Origin: Acetobacteraceae bacterium
Lineage (GTDB): Bacteria; Pseudomonadota; Alphaproteobacteria; Acetobacterales; Acetobacteraceae
Length of the DNA stretch: 6,211 nucleotides
Direction of reading: 5' to 3'
Assembly (NCBI GenBank): GCA_947478535.1
Contig: CANJXD010000356.1
Location: 1 to 6,211, forward strand
The first letter of the stretch is position 1; every line of letters begins with the position of its first letter. The notes below the pieces were generated by a model. It saw only the letters and a program-made list of their open reading frames with translations. It was not told the DNA's origin and ran no database searches. Below, piece by piece: positions 1-5,673 of this stretch. Made by a program: the position numbers and the translations under genes.

Positions 1-813
1 CCGCTGTGGCACGAAGGGCGGCTGCTCTGGGTCGATATCCTGGCGCCCGCCATCCATGTCAGTGACCCCGCAACGGGCGCGGACCGTGTGATCCCGGCGG
101 AGGAGCTGGTGGCGGCGCTGGCGCCCCGCCGGGGCGGCGGCTTTGTCGCGGCGGCGCGCAGCGGGCTGCGCGTGCTGGATGAGGGCGGGCTTGGCGCGGT
201 GCTGGCGGCGCCGATCGCGGAAGGGGCGGCCCTGCGGTTGAATGACGGCAAATGCGATCGCGCAGGGCGCTTCTGGGTCGGCAGCCTGGCGCTGGATTCG
301 ACGCCTGATGCCGGGGCGCTGCACCGTATCGATGGCGATGGCGCGCGGGTGATGCAGGCGGGGCTGCATGTCGCGAACGGGCTGGGGTTCAGCCCGGATG
401 ACAAGGTGCTCTACCTCGCGGATAGCGGGCGGCGGCGGATCGACCGCTTCGATTTCGATCTCGCGCGCGGCACGCTGTCCCACCGTCGCCCCTTCGTCTC
501 CTTCGCGGAGGGCGAAGGCGTGCCGGATGGGCTGACGGTGGATGCCGAGGGCGGTGTCTGGGTGGCGCTGTGGGATGGCTGGCGCGTCGCGCGCTATGCC
601 CCCGATGGAACGCTCGACCGCTTGGTGAACCTGCCGGTGCCGCGCCCGACAAGCTGCACCTTTGGTGGGCCGGGGCTTGCTACGCTGTATGTCACCAGCG
701 CCCGCGTGCGGCTTTCCGCCGCGGCGCTGGCGGAGGCGCCGCTTTCGGGAAGCGTGTTCGCGATCAACCCCGGCGGGGCGCATGGCCTGCCGGAGACGGA
801 ATTCAGGGGATGA
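1..813 (+). CDS. SMP-30/gluconolactonase/LRE family protein (lactonase), 5' partial
   Basis: Probably hydrolyses a sugar lactone to the open aldonic acid in the cytoplasm. The reading frame is open from the first base, and the first residues (PLWHEGRLLWVDI) match the usual N-terminal 'E-x-P-x-W' blade of this six-bladed beta-propeller family. The start codon and roughly 15-20 residues, including the conserved metal-binding Glu, therefore lie upstream of the window. The visible 270 residues carry the family signatures in order: RLNDGKCDRAGRFWVGS (fragment residues 79-95), ANGLGFSPD (125-133) and PDGLTVDAEG (175-184). By analogy with human SMP30, Asn126 and Asp176 of the fragment correspond to metal ligands and Asn81 to a substrate-pocket residue. 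An internal ATC-preceding GTG (88) could serve as a start but would cut into the propeller, so it is rejected. The stop is 13 bp before the lyase gene, with which it is probably co-transcribed. Family assignment is firm; the lactone substrate is unknown. Confidence 0.93.
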   Translation, partial: PLWHEGRLLWVDILAPAIHVSDPATGADRVIPAEELVAALAPRRGGGFVAAARSGLRVLDEGGLGAVLAAPIAEGAALRLNDGKCDRAGRFWVGSLALDSTPDAGALHRIDGDGARVMQAGLHVANGLGFSPDDKVLYLADSGRRRIDRFDFDLARGTLSHRRPFVSFAEGEGVPDGLTVDAEGGVWVALWDGWRVARYAPDGTLDRLVNLPVPRPTSCTFGGPGLATLYVTSARVRLSAAALAEAPLSGSVFAINPGGAHGLPETEFRG

Positions 814-816
814 GGA
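812..816 (+). promoter_or_regulatory. Ribosome binding site for the DHDPS-family gene
   Basis: GAGGA overlaps the TGA stop of the upstream lactonase gene and ends 10 nt before the ATG at 827. It supports that ATG over the farther upstream in-frame ATG at 662, which would lie inside the lactonase gene and add a non-family N-terminus. The overlap of stop and ribosome binding site suggests translational linkage of the two genes. Confidence 0.6.
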
Positions 817-826
817 AACCAACGTC

Positions 827-1738
827 ATGACCACGCTCGCCGGGGTGTTCCCCGTGCTGCCCACGCCCTTCACCCCGGACAATGCGGTGGATGAGGCGGC
901 CTTCCTCCGGCTGATCGATTTCGCCGTCGAGGCCGGGGTCGATGGCATCGTCTTCCCCGGCATGGCCAGCGAGGTGGAGACGCTGTCGGCGGAGGAGCGC
1001 GGGCGGATGGTGGCGGTGCTCGGCCGGCACCTGGCCGGGCGGCTGCCCTTCATCGTCGGCGCAAGCCATGCGGATCCGCTGGAAAGTGCCGCGCGGGCGC
1101 GGGAAGGCCTGGCGGCGGGGGCGGTGGCGGCGATGATCATGGCGTCGCCACAGGCGGGGCAGGATATCGCCAAGCAGGCGGGCTTCTATGCGGCGGTCGC
1201 GGCGGCCGCGCCGGGAATCGCCATCATGCTGCAGAACGCGCCGGCGCCGAATGGCGCGGCGCTGTCGCCGGAAGCCGTCGCCGCCGTCGCCGCCGCGGTA
1301 CCGGCCATCCGCTATGTGAAGGAGGAGACGCTGCCCTGCGGCCAGCATGTCACCCGCATCCTTGCAGCCGCTGGCGGCACGCTGGATGGCGTGATGGGCG
1401 GCGCGGGGGCGCGCTTCGTGCTGGATGAACTCGCACGCGGCGCCAATGGCACGATGCCGGCCCTCGAACTCGCGGATGCTCATGCGGCGCTGTGGGGGGC
1501 GTGGAAGGCCGGGGACCGGGCCAAGGCGCGGGACATCTACACGCTGACGCTGCCGCTGCTGGCCTTCCAGATGACCTTTCGGGTGCGCGCGACGAAGGAG
1601 GTGCTGAAGCGCCGCGGGCTGCTCGACCACACCGGCGCGCGCGCCGCCGGGCCAAAGCTCGATGCCGGGGATCTGGAGGAGATCGGCGCGCTGATCGCCA
1701 CCGCCGCGCCCACCATGACGATGGCCCCGCCGCGATGA
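827..1738 (+). CDS. Dihydrodipicolinate synthase/N-acetylneuraminate lyase superfamily protein (2-keto-3-deoxy sugar acid aldolase or dehydratase)
   Basis: A 303-residue class I (Schiff-base) lyase-family TIM barrel, the normal length for the superfamily. It opens with GVFPVLPTPFTPD (residues 6-18), a family hallmark. GMASEVETLS (45-54) stands where DHDPS has GTTGES. Lys165 in IRYVKEET is the expected Schiff-base lysine, followed by a glycine-rich GGAGARF (191-197). The usual catalytic tyrosine of the YNxP motif is missing: the segment reads LQNAPAPNG (135-143), so Gln136 replaces Tyr. The DHDPS arginine that binds the second carboxylate is also absent. True lysine-biosynthetic DapA activity is therefore unlikely. 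Between a lactonase and an acid-sugar dehydratase, the likely role is cleavage or dehydration of a 2-keto-3-deoxy aldonate, for example like 2-keto-3-deoxyarabonate dehydratase; the exact substrate is inference. Its TGA overlaps the next ATG (ATGA), which suggests translational coupling. Confidence 0.92.
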   Translation: MTTLAGVFPVLPTPFTPDNAVDEAAFLRLIDFAVEAGVDGIVFPGMASEVETLSAEERGRMVAVLGRHLAGRLPFIVGASHADPLESAARAREGLAAGAVAAMIMASPQAGQDIAKQAGFYAAVAAAAPGIAIMLQNAPAPNGAALSPEAVAAVAAAVPAIRYVKEETLPCGQHVTRILAAAGGTLDGVMGGAGARFVLDELARGANGTMPALELADAHAALWGAWKAGDRAKARDIYTLTLPLLAFQMTFRVRATKEVLKRRGLLDHTGARAAGPKLDAGDLEEIGALIATAAPTMTMAPPR

Positions 1739-2913
1739 ACGACCGCATCGCCCGGATCAGCGCCCACATCATCGAGATCCCGCGCGACGTGCCCTATCTC
1801 GGCCCGCTGCGGGACGGGGAAAGTGTGAACCGCGCGGGCTACATCGTTCGTCTCGGCAATCGCACGCTGTATCCGACCCAGGATCGCAGCGTGGTGCTGC
1901 GGATCGACACGGAAAAGGGCCTGACGGGCTGGGGCGAGACCTATGGCATCGTGGCCCCCGAAGCCGTGCGCGCCATTGTCGATGACGTGCTGGCCCCCGT
2001 GCTGGAAGGCCGGGACCCGGCGGCGCCGGCGGTGATCCATGAGGACCTGTACGACCTGATGCGGGTGCGCGGCTTTTTCGGCGGCTTCTACGGGGATGCG
2101 CTGGCCGCCGTCGATATCGCGCTGTGGGACCTGCTGGGCAAATCGCTCGGCGTGCCGGTCTCGACGCTGCTCGGCGGGCGGCGACACCACCGCATCCCGG
2201 CCTATGTCTCCGGCCTGCCACGCGCCACCCTGGCGGGGCGGGTGGAGTTCGCGCGGGAATGGCAGGCGCGTGGCTTCGATGGCTTCAAATTCGCCGCCGT
2301 CGTCGCCGATGACGGGGCGGAGGCGGAGATTGCCGCGCTGCGCGAGGGCCTCGGCCCCAAGGCGCGGATCATGGCCGACCTCCACTGGAAGAATACGGCG
2401 CCGGAGGCGATCCGCCTGATCCGCCGCCTCGAACCGCATGGGTTGTTCTTCGCCGAGGCGCCCTGTGCGCCGGAGGATATCGAGGGCACCGCGCTCGTTG
2501 CCCGCGCCATCGGCGTGCCCGTGGCGCTGGGAGAGGAATTGCGGACCGTCTTCGAATGGCTGCCGCGCCTCGAACGCCGGGCCTTCGGCATCGGCCAGCC
2601 GGAGATGGGGCGCACCGGGATCACCGAATTTTCGCGGATTGGCGCGCTCTGCCACGCCTATCAACTCGATGTGATGCCACACGCAACGATCGGGGTAGGC
2701 ATTTTCATGGCAGCGAGCCTGCAGGCTTCCGCCGCCTTGCAGCGCCTGCCCTGCCACGAATACCAGCACAGCATCTTCGACCCGAATTTGCGGCTGACCC
2801 AGCCCACCGGCACGCGCCACATGGCCTGTGAGGCCGGGTTCTACACGCTGCCGGATGGTCCGGGCCTCGGGGTCGAGCCATCTGCCCAACTTTTCACACA
2901 CGAAGTCGCGTAA
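1735..2913 (+). CDS. Mandelate racemase/muconate lactonizing enzyme family protein (enolase superfamily; probable acid-sugar dehydratase)
   Basis: A 392-residue enolase-superfamily protein with an N-terminal capping domain (about 1-125, including LTGWGETYG at 63-71) and a modified TIM barrel. The segment ALAAVDIALWDLLGKSLGVP (122-141) is the MR/MLE signature helix. Predicted Mg2+ ligands at the ends of successive barrel strands are Asp215 (IMADLHW), Glu241 (FFAEAP) and Glu267 (ALGEEL). His316 in MPHATIG is the likely general base, and Glu342 in HEYQHS matches the electrophilic Glu of mandelate racemase. Two positions differ from the classic set: the KxK motif reads Lys185-Phe-Ala (GFKFAA), and the Asp paired with the His appears as Glu290 (QPEMGRTG). 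Acid-sugar dehydration to a 2-keto-3-deoxy acid is the likely reaction, supported by the lactonase and lyase upstream; racemase or cycloisomerase activity is not excluded. The start overlaps the previous stop as ATGA, with no strong ribosome binding site of its own, so coupling is expected. Confidence 0.94.
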   Translation: MNDRIARISAHIIEIPRDVPYLGPLRDGESVNRAGYIVRLGNRTLYPTQDRSVVLRIDTEKGLTGWGETYGIVAPEAVRAIVDDVLAPVLEGRDPAAPAVIHEDLYDLMRVRGFFGGFYGDALAAVDIALWDLLGKSLGVPVSTLLGGRRHHRIPAYVSGLPRATLAGRVEFAREWQARGFDGFKFAAVVADDGAEAEIAALREGLGPKARIMADLHWKNTAPEAIRLIRRLEPHGLFFAEAPCAPEDIEGTALVARAIGVPVALGEELRTVFEWLPRLERRAFGIGQPEMGRTGITEFSRIGALCHAYQLDVMPHATIGVGIFMAASLQASAALQRLPCHEYQHSIFDPNLRLTQPTGTRHMACEAGFYTLPDGPGLGVEPSAQLFTHEVA

Positions 2914-2926
2914 CCCTGCCATGACG

Positions 2927-2955
2927 CCGGACGAAGGAGGGACAGACCCTTCCGG
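2927..2955 (+). other. Possible hairpin carrying a strong Shine-Dalgarno-like sequence without a start
   Basis: CCGG (2927-2930) can pair with CCGG (2952-2955), and AAGG (2934-2937) with CCTT (2948-2951), leaving a 3-nt bulge and a 10-nt loop. The left arm and loop hold AAGGAGG (2934-2940), an excellent ribosome binding sequence, but no ATG, GTG or TTG follows at 5-12 nt. The right arm touches the GGAG used by the next gene. It has no U-tract, so it is not a convincing intrinsic terminator. Confidence 0.3.
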
Positions 2956-2957
2956 AG
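2954..2957 (+). promoter_or_regulatory. Probable ribosome binding site of the DoxX-like gene
   Basis: GGAG ends 9 nt before the ATG at 2967, a normal spacing, and so supports that start. The stronger AAGGAGG at 2934-2940 ends 26 nt before the ATG, too far for direct use, and no alternative in-frame start lies between them. Confidence 0.5.
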
Positions 2958-2966
2958 CCCACCGCC

Positions 2967-3440
2967 ATGCCGCCTTTCCTGGTCTTCTCGCCCCGCGTCG
3001 ATCGCACCCTGATCCTGCTCGCCTGGCCGGCGGCGATCTGGATCGCCTTCGAATTCCTCTGGTACGAGCAATACAAGCTGACCGGCAATGAAGGCTCGGT
3101 GCACCTGTTCACCATCCTGTCGGATTGGCTCGGCACGCCGGGCGGCGAGAAGCCCTTTCGCCTGTTCGTCGCGACCCAGGAGATCATCTGCGCTGTCCTG
3201 GTGCTGATCCCGCGCACGCGCTTCATCGGCGCGGTGGGGTCGCTGGCCACGATGGCGGGCGCCATCTTCTTCCATGTCGTGAGCCCGCTCGGCATTGATC
3301 CCTATGGCGATGGCGGGGTGCTGTTCAAGGAAGCCTGCTTCACCCTGGTGATGGCGGCCTTCGTGATGCTGGCGCATCGGGCGGAAGGCTTCGCGCTGCT
3401 GGGCTGGCTGCGTGCCCGCTTCCTGCCGGCGGCGGCCTGA
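2967..3440 (+). CDS. DoxX-like small integral membrane protein
   Basis: A 157-residue protein with four likely membrane helices: about residues 14-32, 65-82, 86-106 and 119-137. The short polar loops include a conserved-looking FEFLWYEQYKLTGNEGSVHL stretch after helix 1 and a DPYGDGGVLFKEA stretch before helix 4. Size, four-helix layout and the charged residue at the start of the last helix fit the DoxX/DoxX-like family. The biochemical role of that family is variable and mostly unknown; the 'quinol oxidase subunit' label often attached to it should not be taken literally here. The gene ends 2 bp before the OpgC-like gene, so the two are almost certainly one transcriptional unit and may work together in the envelope. 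It lies 53 bp after the dehydratase gene and could be read through from that operon. The family call is from topology and style, not from a diagnostic catalytic motif. Confidence 0.72.
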   Translation: MPPFLVFSPRVDRTLILLAWPAAIWIAFEFLWYEQYKLTGNEGSVHLFTILSDWLGTPGGEKPFRLFVATQEIICAVLVLIPRTRFIGAVGSLATMAGAIFFHVVSPLGIDPYGDGGVLFKEACFTLVMAAFVMLAHRAEGFALLGWLRARFLPAAA

Positions 3441-3442
3441 GC

Positions 3443-4585
3443 ATGGCCGCTCCCGCCCGCCCCTCTCCGGTACGCCCCGCCCGGGACCTGCGGCTTGATG
3501 TGCTGCGAGGCTGGATGCAGGTCTCGATCTTCATCAGCCACGCCTTCGGCACCGCTTTCGCCTGGGGTATCCATGCAGCCTGGGGGGTGTCCGACAGCTC
3601 GGAGCAGTTCGTGCTGCTCTCGGGCCTGTCGCTCGGCTCCGTCTTCGCGCTGAAGCGGGTGCGGGATGGGTTTCGGCGCGCGGTGATGGACCTGCTGGGG
3701 CGGGTGCGGCGGCTGTATTTCACGCATCTCCTGGTGTTTTTCGCCTTCGCCGTGATGGTCTTCTCGGCCGATGTCTTCACGCCGCTCAATGGGGTGGTGA
3801 TGGCCGGTGGCTGGGAATGGCTGGCGCAGGCGCCTTGGTTCGCCGTGCCGGCGGCGGCGACGCTGCTCTATCAGCCGGATTTCATGGGCATCCTGCCGAT
3901 CTTCGTCTGGTGCATGCTGGCGCTGCCCGGTTTCGTCTGGCTGCTGGACCGCTTCGGCGACAAGGCGCTGGCCGCCCCCTGGGGGCTCTACGCCGCGACG
4001 CAGGTCTTCGGGCTGATGCCGCCGGGGCTGGGAGGCACCTTCATCGCCTTCGATCCCTTCGCCTGGCAGGTGCTGTTCCTCACCGGCGCCTGGCTCGGCC
4101 GGCGCGTGCTGCTGGGCGCGGCGCCGCTACCGCGGCCGTGGTGGCTGGTGGGGCTGGCCATCGGCGTCGTCGCCACGGGCTTCTGGGTGAAGCTCGGCAT
4201 GCACGGCTTTATCCCGGCGGCGCCGGAATGGCTGGTGGCGCAGACAGCGAAGGATACGCTGGCGCCGCTGCGCCTTGCCCATGCGCTGTCGTTGGCCTGG
4301 CTGGTCTCCCTCGTCGTGCCGCGGGAGGCGCGCTGGATGCACCAGGCGGTGCCGCGCGCCTTGGCCTCCATCGGGCGGCAGAGCCTGCAGGTCTTCTCGC
4401 TCGGCCTGTTCCTGTCCTGGATCGCGGCGGGGCTGTTTCGGGTGCTTCCGGCCCAGCACCTGCTGCTGGACCTGGCGCTGATCCCCGCGGGGGTGCTGGT
4501 GCTGCTGGCCTTCGCGCGCTGGCGGGAAGGCCAGCGCGCGCCGGCCCTGCCGCGCTACAGCGTGGCGACGGCGCGTTCCCAGTAG
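3443..4585 (+). CDS. opgC: OpgC-like integral membrane protein (periplasmic glucan-modifying acyltransferase family)
   Basis: A 380-residue multi-pass inner-membrane protein with about ten hydrophobic segments, resembling the OpgC family. In that family OpgC transfers succinyl groups to osmoregulated periplasmic glucans. Family-like motifs are RDLRLDVLRG (14-23) before the first helix, a conserved-looking His33, SDSSEQFVLLSG (50-61), QPDFMGILPIFV (144-155), FDPFAWQ (203-209) and SIGRQSLQVFSLG (309-321). The Arg-Asp-containing N-terminal motif followed by a helix with His is typical of acyltransferase-3-like membrane enzymes. The start is 2 bp after the DoxX-like stop with no clear ribosome binding site, so translational coupling is likely. 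No opgG, opgH or cyclic glucan synthase gene is visible, so the acceptor glycan is unknown and the gene symbol is a family label. Its last ten codons overlap the 3' end of the opposite-strand binding-protein gene by 31 bp. Confidence 0.87.
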   Translation: MAAPARPSPVRPARDLRLDVLRGWMQVSIFISHAFGTAFAWGIHAAWGVSDSSEQFVLLSGLSLGSVFALKRVRDGFRRAVMDLLGRVRRLYFTHLLVFFAFAVMVFSADVFTPLNGVVMAGGWEWLAQAPWFAVPAAATLLYQPDFMGILPIFVWCMLALPGFVWLLDRFGDKALAAPWGLYAATQVFGLMPPGLGGTFIAFDPFAWQVLFLTGAWLGRRVLLGAAPLPRPWWLVGLAIGVVATGFWVKLGMHGFIPAAPEWLVAQTAKDTLAPLRLAHALSLAWLVSLVVPREARWMHQAVPRALASIGRQSLQVFSLGLFLSWIAAGLFRVLPAQHLLLDLALIPAGVLVLLAFARWREGQRAPALPRYSVATARSQ

Positions 4586-5538
4586 CCAAGGTCGAGGAAG
4601 CGTTCGGGGGCTGGCGGCGTGCCGCCCCAGCTTCCCAGCACCTCGGCACGGATCTTCAGCACGTTCCGCAGGCCTTCGATATCGACCCGCCCATCGACGG
4701 CCGAACCGCTGCCCGGCGCCGTCAGCAGCGCCAGGTTGCGGCGCGCCATGTCCGGCTGCAGGCGCAGGCGCTCAGCCATGATGGCGATGGTGGTCGCCGC
4801 ATTCGCCGGCGCCAGCATGAAGCGGATCGCCTCCACATAGGCCGCGAGGTAGCGGGTTACGACATCCGGGTTCTGCCGCGCCCAGGCCCGCATCGCCCAG
4901 CCCGCATTGCCGAGATAGGGGCCCAGCACGGCGGTGAGGTCCGCGAGCTTGCGCAGGCCGTTGTCTTCCGCCAGCAGGCTGAAGGGCGGGTTGAGCATGG
5001 AGGCATGCGCGGTCGGGTCGCGCAGCATCAGCTCATAGCGGGCGAAGGTGCCGCCGGTGGGCTTCACCTCGTAGCTGCCGCGCGGCAGGCCGTTCATTTC
5101 CATCATCCGGTAGGCAGCGACGGCATAGGCGGTGCGCGGGCTGTCCACGATCAGCGTCTTGCCGCGCAGATCCGCCCAGCCCTGGATCTCCGGCTTGACG
5201 AAGACGCTGTTGAAGGCGCTGTCGCCGCCGATCAGGATGCCGATGTCATGCCCGTCCGACTGCATGGCGAGCGCATTGTCGACGCCGGCCACCACAAGCT
5301 GGTGGTTGCCCGCCGCGAGCCCATCCCGCAGCACATCCGAATTCGGCGTGTTCAGAATCTCGATGGCAAGGCCGCGCTGCGCGAAGAAGCCCTGCGCCTG
5401 GGCGACGAACAAAGGCAGGTTGGCGAGGCCGGGGAACACCATGACCTTCAGGGTCACGGTCTGCGCCCGCAGCGCGGAGGGGGCGGCGAGGGTGAGGGCT
5501 GCGGCGCCCAGCAGGGCGCGGCGTTCGACGCGGATCAT
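4555..5538 (-). CDS. ABC transporter substrate-binding protein, NMT1/SsuA/TauA-like
   Basis: A 327-residue secreted protein, the usual length for NitT/TauT-type (NMT1/THI5-like) periplasmic binding proteins. Residues 1-25 are a signal peptide with Arg6-Arg7, an Ala/Leu-rich core and likely cleavage at ALRA|Q. The RR pair before the core is Tat-like but does not prove Tat export. The mature part has family features: FPGLANLPLFVAQAQGFFAQ (35-54), with the following GLAIEIL; a segment at 80-93 around VVAGVDNAL; and DLRGKTLIVDSPRTAYA (123-139), where family members commonly read 'dLkGKkigv'. Ligands in this family include sulfonates, nitrate, pyrimidine precursors and aromatic acids; the ligand here cannot be told. 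The ATG at 5538 is fixed by the signal peptide and by GGAGGA six nt upstream; the frame stays open farther upstream but that stretch is not protein-like. No permease or ATPase gene is adjacent. It is divergent from the RidA-family gene and convergent with, and overlapping, the OpgC-like gene. Confidence 0.9.
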   Translation of the reverse strand: MIRVERRALLGAAALTLAAPSALRAQTVTLKVMVFPGLANLPLFVAQAQGFFAQRGLAIEILNTPNSDVLRDGLAAGNHQLVVAGVDNALAMQSDGHDIGILIGGDSAFNSVFVKPEIQGWADLRGKTLIVDSPRTAYAVAAYRMMEMNGLPRGSYEVKPTGGTFARYELMLRDPTAHASMLNPPFSLLAEDNGLRKLADLTAVLGPYLGNAGWAMRAWARQNPDVVTRYLAAYVEAIRFMLAPANAATTIAIMAERLRLQPDMARRNLALLTAPGSGSAVDGRVDIEGLRNVLKIRAEVLGSWGGTPPAPERFLDLGYWERAVATL

Positions 5539-5544
5539 GGGGTA

Positions 5545-5550
5545 TCCTCC
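5545..5550 (-). promoter_or_regulatory. Ribosome binding site of the substrate-binding protein gene
   Basis: On the minus strand GGAGGA is followed by six nt (TACCCC) and then ATG at 5538. This strong, well-spaced site decides the start codon and places a complete signal peptide at the N-terminus. Confidence 0.85.
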
Positions 5551-5607
5551 GGTTTGAAATCGATTGCAGGGGATTCTGCCGAAATTCGCGCCGGGCGCAA
5601 CAGAGAT

Positions 5608-5638
5608 GCGCGGGCCGGCTTCCCGTGCCCGCCCGCGC
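5608..5638. repeat. 8-bp perfect inverted repeat upstream of the RidA-family gene
   Basis: GCGCGGGC and GCCCGCGC flank a 15-nt spacer. It could be an operator half-site pair or a 5'-UTR hairpin. It has no U-tract in either direction, so it is not a standard terminator. In such GC-rich DNA an 8-bp match can arise by chance. Confidence 0.35.
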
Positions 5639-5661
5639 CCCGCACACTTCGCCTTCCCAGC

Positions 5662-5667
5662 AGGAGA
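5662..5667 (+). promoter_or_regulatory. Ribosome binding site of the RidA-family gene
   Basis: AGGAGA is followed by six nt and then ATG at 5674. It fixes the start of the 127-residue protein within a frame that is open for more than 1.8 kb upstream without being coding. Confidence 0.85.
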
Positions 5668-5673
5668 CAATCG

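Larger units (their letters stand above)
5539..5673. promoter_or_regulatory. Divergent intergenic region with a weak promoter-like pair and an inverted repeat
   Basis: This 135-bp stretch must hold the start signals for the binding-protein gene (-) and the RidA-family gene (+). On the minus strand TTGCGC (5600-5595) and CAGAAT (5578-5573) are separated by 16 nt, a weak sigma70-like pair about 35 nt before the ATG. A perfect 8-bp inverted repeat, GCGCGGGC (5608-5615) and GCCCGCGC (5631-5638) with a 15-nt spacer, lies between this pair and the RidA ribosome binding site. No clear plus-strand promoter is seen. The promoter call is tentative, since GC-rich alphaproteobacterial promoters are poorly predicted by eye. 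Confidence 0.3.

Noticed and set aside
1274..1291. Tandem 9-bp repeat GCCGTCGCC x2 in the lyase gene
   Set aside because: It encodes an Ala/Val-rich helix in frame and is ordinary low complexity for GC-rich coding DNA, not a regulatory repeat.
803..1630. A 275-residue minus-strand open frame opposite the lyase gene
   Set aside because: It is shadow coding: composition is Arg/His/Gly-rich, there are no family features, and it is fully covered by a well-supported gene.
1537..2922. A 461-residue open frame on the minus strand opposite the dehydratase gene
   Set aside because: It mirrors the plus-strand MR-family gene with its intact motifs. The translation is Arg/Gly/His-rich without recognisable domains and has no ribosome binding site.
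2921..3091. A small plus-strand frame starting at the ATG at 2921, just after the dehydratase stop
   Set aside because: It has no ribosome binding site at a useful distance, runs out of frame into the DoxX-like gene, and yields a Pro/Arg/His-rich peptide with no features.
3817..5673. A stop-free plus-strand frame running more than 1.8 kb into the RidA-family gene, which would give a 746-residue protein
   Set aside because: It overlaps the OpgC-like gene in another frame and is antisense to the binding-protein gene. Its translation is low-complexity Ala/Arg/Gly-rich until residue 620, and only the RidA part looks like a protein. GC-rich DNA has few chance stops.
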